The translations under genes were made by a program, and so were the position numbers. A stretch of DNA of 6,219 nucleotides from NCBI GenBank assembly GCA_030917225.1, contig JAUPVD010000454.1:1-6219 (forward strand). The letters are read 5' to 3'. Shown piece after piece: positions 6,203 to 6,219 of this stretch. Origin of the DNA: Pseudomonadota bacterium. GTDB lineage: Bacteria; Pseudomonadota; Gammaproteobacteria; Burkholderiales; Rhodocyclaceae. Each line of letters opens with the position of its first letter. Position 1 is the first letter of the stretch. The notes beneath the pieces are model-generated. The model made no database searches. It was not told where the DNA came from and saw nothing but the letters and a program-made list of their open reading frames with translations.

Positions 6203-6219
6203 GCCCGCTATCTGCGGGC
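6203..6219 (+). terminator. Probable intrinsic terminator, cut by the window edge
   Basis: GCCCGC (6203-6208), a five-nucleotide loop and GCGGGC (6214-6219) form a perfect 6-bp stem 68 nt after the nirC stop; the preceding A6202 could extend it if the next base is T. A T-tract would confirm a terminator but lies outside the window. The stretch 6135-6202 has no recognisable gene; the frame open from a GTG at 6177 gives only 14 unrecognised codons. Confidence 0.5.

Overview
The window (about 62% GC by eye, tight gene packing) reads as chromosome of a denitrifying betaproteobacterium. The protein sequences and a dispersed palindromic repeat recall Rhodocyclales such as Dechloromonas, Azonexus or Thauera. 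This placement rests on recognition alone and no search was run. The window has two halves.

Left half, positions 1-2690, is housekeeping. On the minus strand lie queA and the 5' part of tgt, two consecutive enzymes of queuosine tRNA modification. They are separated by 165 bp holding two palindromic repeat units in opposite orientation. On the plus strand, divergent from queA, are a strong promoter, tRNA-Leu(CAA) with encoded CCA, and 28 nt later a MenA-type polyprenyltransferase gene with no evident terminator between them.

Right half, positions 2661-6219, is a nitrite-respiration (denitrification) block. A minus-strand uroporphyrinogen-III C-methyltransferase (SUMT; CobA/NirE type) overlaps the end of menA tail to tail by 27 bp. 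Divergent from it is nirS, the cytochrome cd1 nitrite reductase, followed by a strong intrinsic terminator. Next comes a two-gene unit of a small exported cupredoxin and the c-type cytochrome NirC, and a hairpin at the window edge that looks like a second terminator. The SUMT-nirS intergenic region holds one good FNR/DNR-type box (TTGAT-N4-GTCAA) placed so that it could activate both directions.

The nir genes fit one pathway. SUMT makes precorrin-2, the precursor of heme d1. NirS carries heme c and heme d1 and reduces nitrite to NO in the periplasm. NirC is the small cytochrome linked to NirS maturation and electron transfer. The cupredoxin sits where other denitrifiers carry the donor cytochrome NirM and is a plausible donor to NirS. 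The remaining heme d1 genes (nirF, nirD/L/G/H, nirJ, nirN) are not in the window. I found no CRISPR array, prophage, insertion sequence or toxin-antitoxin gene. The points most worth checking are the shared FNR box, the cupredoxin in the nir cluster, the covarying repeat pair between queA and tgt, and the tRNA-menA arrangement.
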